Below, in pieces: positions 62,916-64,000 of a stretch of DNA of 64,000 nt. Position 1 is the stretch's first letter. Every line of letters begins with the position of its first letter. The position numbers and the translations under genes were made by a program. Origin of the DNA: Alphaproteobacteria bacterium (GTDB taxonomy: Bacteria > Pseudomonadota > Alphaproteobacteria > Sphingomonadales > Sphingomonadaceae); assembly GCA_019232625.1 (NCBI GenBank), contig JAFANP010000055.1:47212-111211 (forward strand), read 5' to 3'. Below the pieces are notes generated by a model. The model was not told where the DNA came from. It searched no databases and worked only from the letters and a program-made list of their open reading frames with translations.

Positions 62916-64000
<1,085 letters not shown>

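Overview
The window is GC-rich chromosomal DNA from an alphaproteobacterium, most likely a sphingomonad (order Sphingomonadales). Support comes from the housekeeping run at the right end (pyrG, secG, tpiA, a PpiD-type foldase, trpG, lexA with an alphaproteobacterial GTTC-N7-GTTC SOS box), a complete astaxanthin-type carotenoid cluster with crtW/crtZ/crtX, and dispersed intergenic palindromes. No species is assigned.

Left arm (1 to about 15.3 kb): a thiopeptide biosynthetic cluster. A 62-residue precursor at 6816-7004 carries SCTTCECCCSCS, which matches from memory the first 12 residues of the nosiheptide/nocathiacin core. It is followed by a strong hairpin and a tightly coupled operon: a NosN-like radical SAM protein, a LanB-type glutamylating dehydratase, an elimination-domain (SpaB_C) protein, a NosK-like alpha/beta hydrolase, a NosJ-like carrier protein, a NosI-like adenylating enzyme and a NosO-like pyridine synthase. 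The 3' part of an azoline (SagB-type) dehydrogenase and a P450 lie at the window edge. The opposite strand carries an aldehyde dehydrogenase, a CPGCG-motif protein, a SAM methyltransferase and an enlarged tryptophan-2,3-dioxygenase-like protein. No NosL-like tryptophan lyase is visible. I infer that the side-ring acid is made by another, probably indole-oxidising, route. YcaO and its partner protein are presumably just outside the window to the left.

15.5-20.2 kb: a second translationally coupled set (small Ser/Ala-repeat membrane protein, ferritin-like di-iron protein, NodU/CmcH carbamoyltransferase, DUF5989 protein, SGNH hydrolase, small protein). It looks like a surface-glycan or secondary-metabolite decorating module. 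Its link to the thiopeptide is unproven.

20.2-26.7 kb: a GAF-GGDEF diguanylate cyclase with a small partner, and a two-component system divergent from a MacB/FtsX-type ABC transporter.

26.8-35.8 kb: carotenoid genes crtZ-crtW, then crtY-crtI-crtB-crtX on the other strand, a DUF2141 protein, an extra ispH coupled to crtE, and a LOV-LuxR photoreceptor regulator converging on crtE. Together they give a route from isoprenoid precursors to a glycosylated ketocarotenoid under probable light control.

35.9-44.5 kb: an accessory island. It holds a low-GC nuclease-NACHT protein of the antiphage type, a decayed uvrA 3' fragment, a monooxygenase-like protein, an aldo/keto reductase and an unrecognised coupled gene pair. 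A full-length UvrA2-type gene follows. A 22-bp hairpin with compensatory arm changes occurs beside both the uvrA fragment and the intact uvrA gene.

47-64 kb: an AraC-type regulator divergent from a 2553-residue autotransporter, tRNA-Lys(CTT), lexA, trpG, ppiD, tpiA, secG, an FAD oxidoreductase, a REP-like repeat cluster and the 5' part of pyrG.
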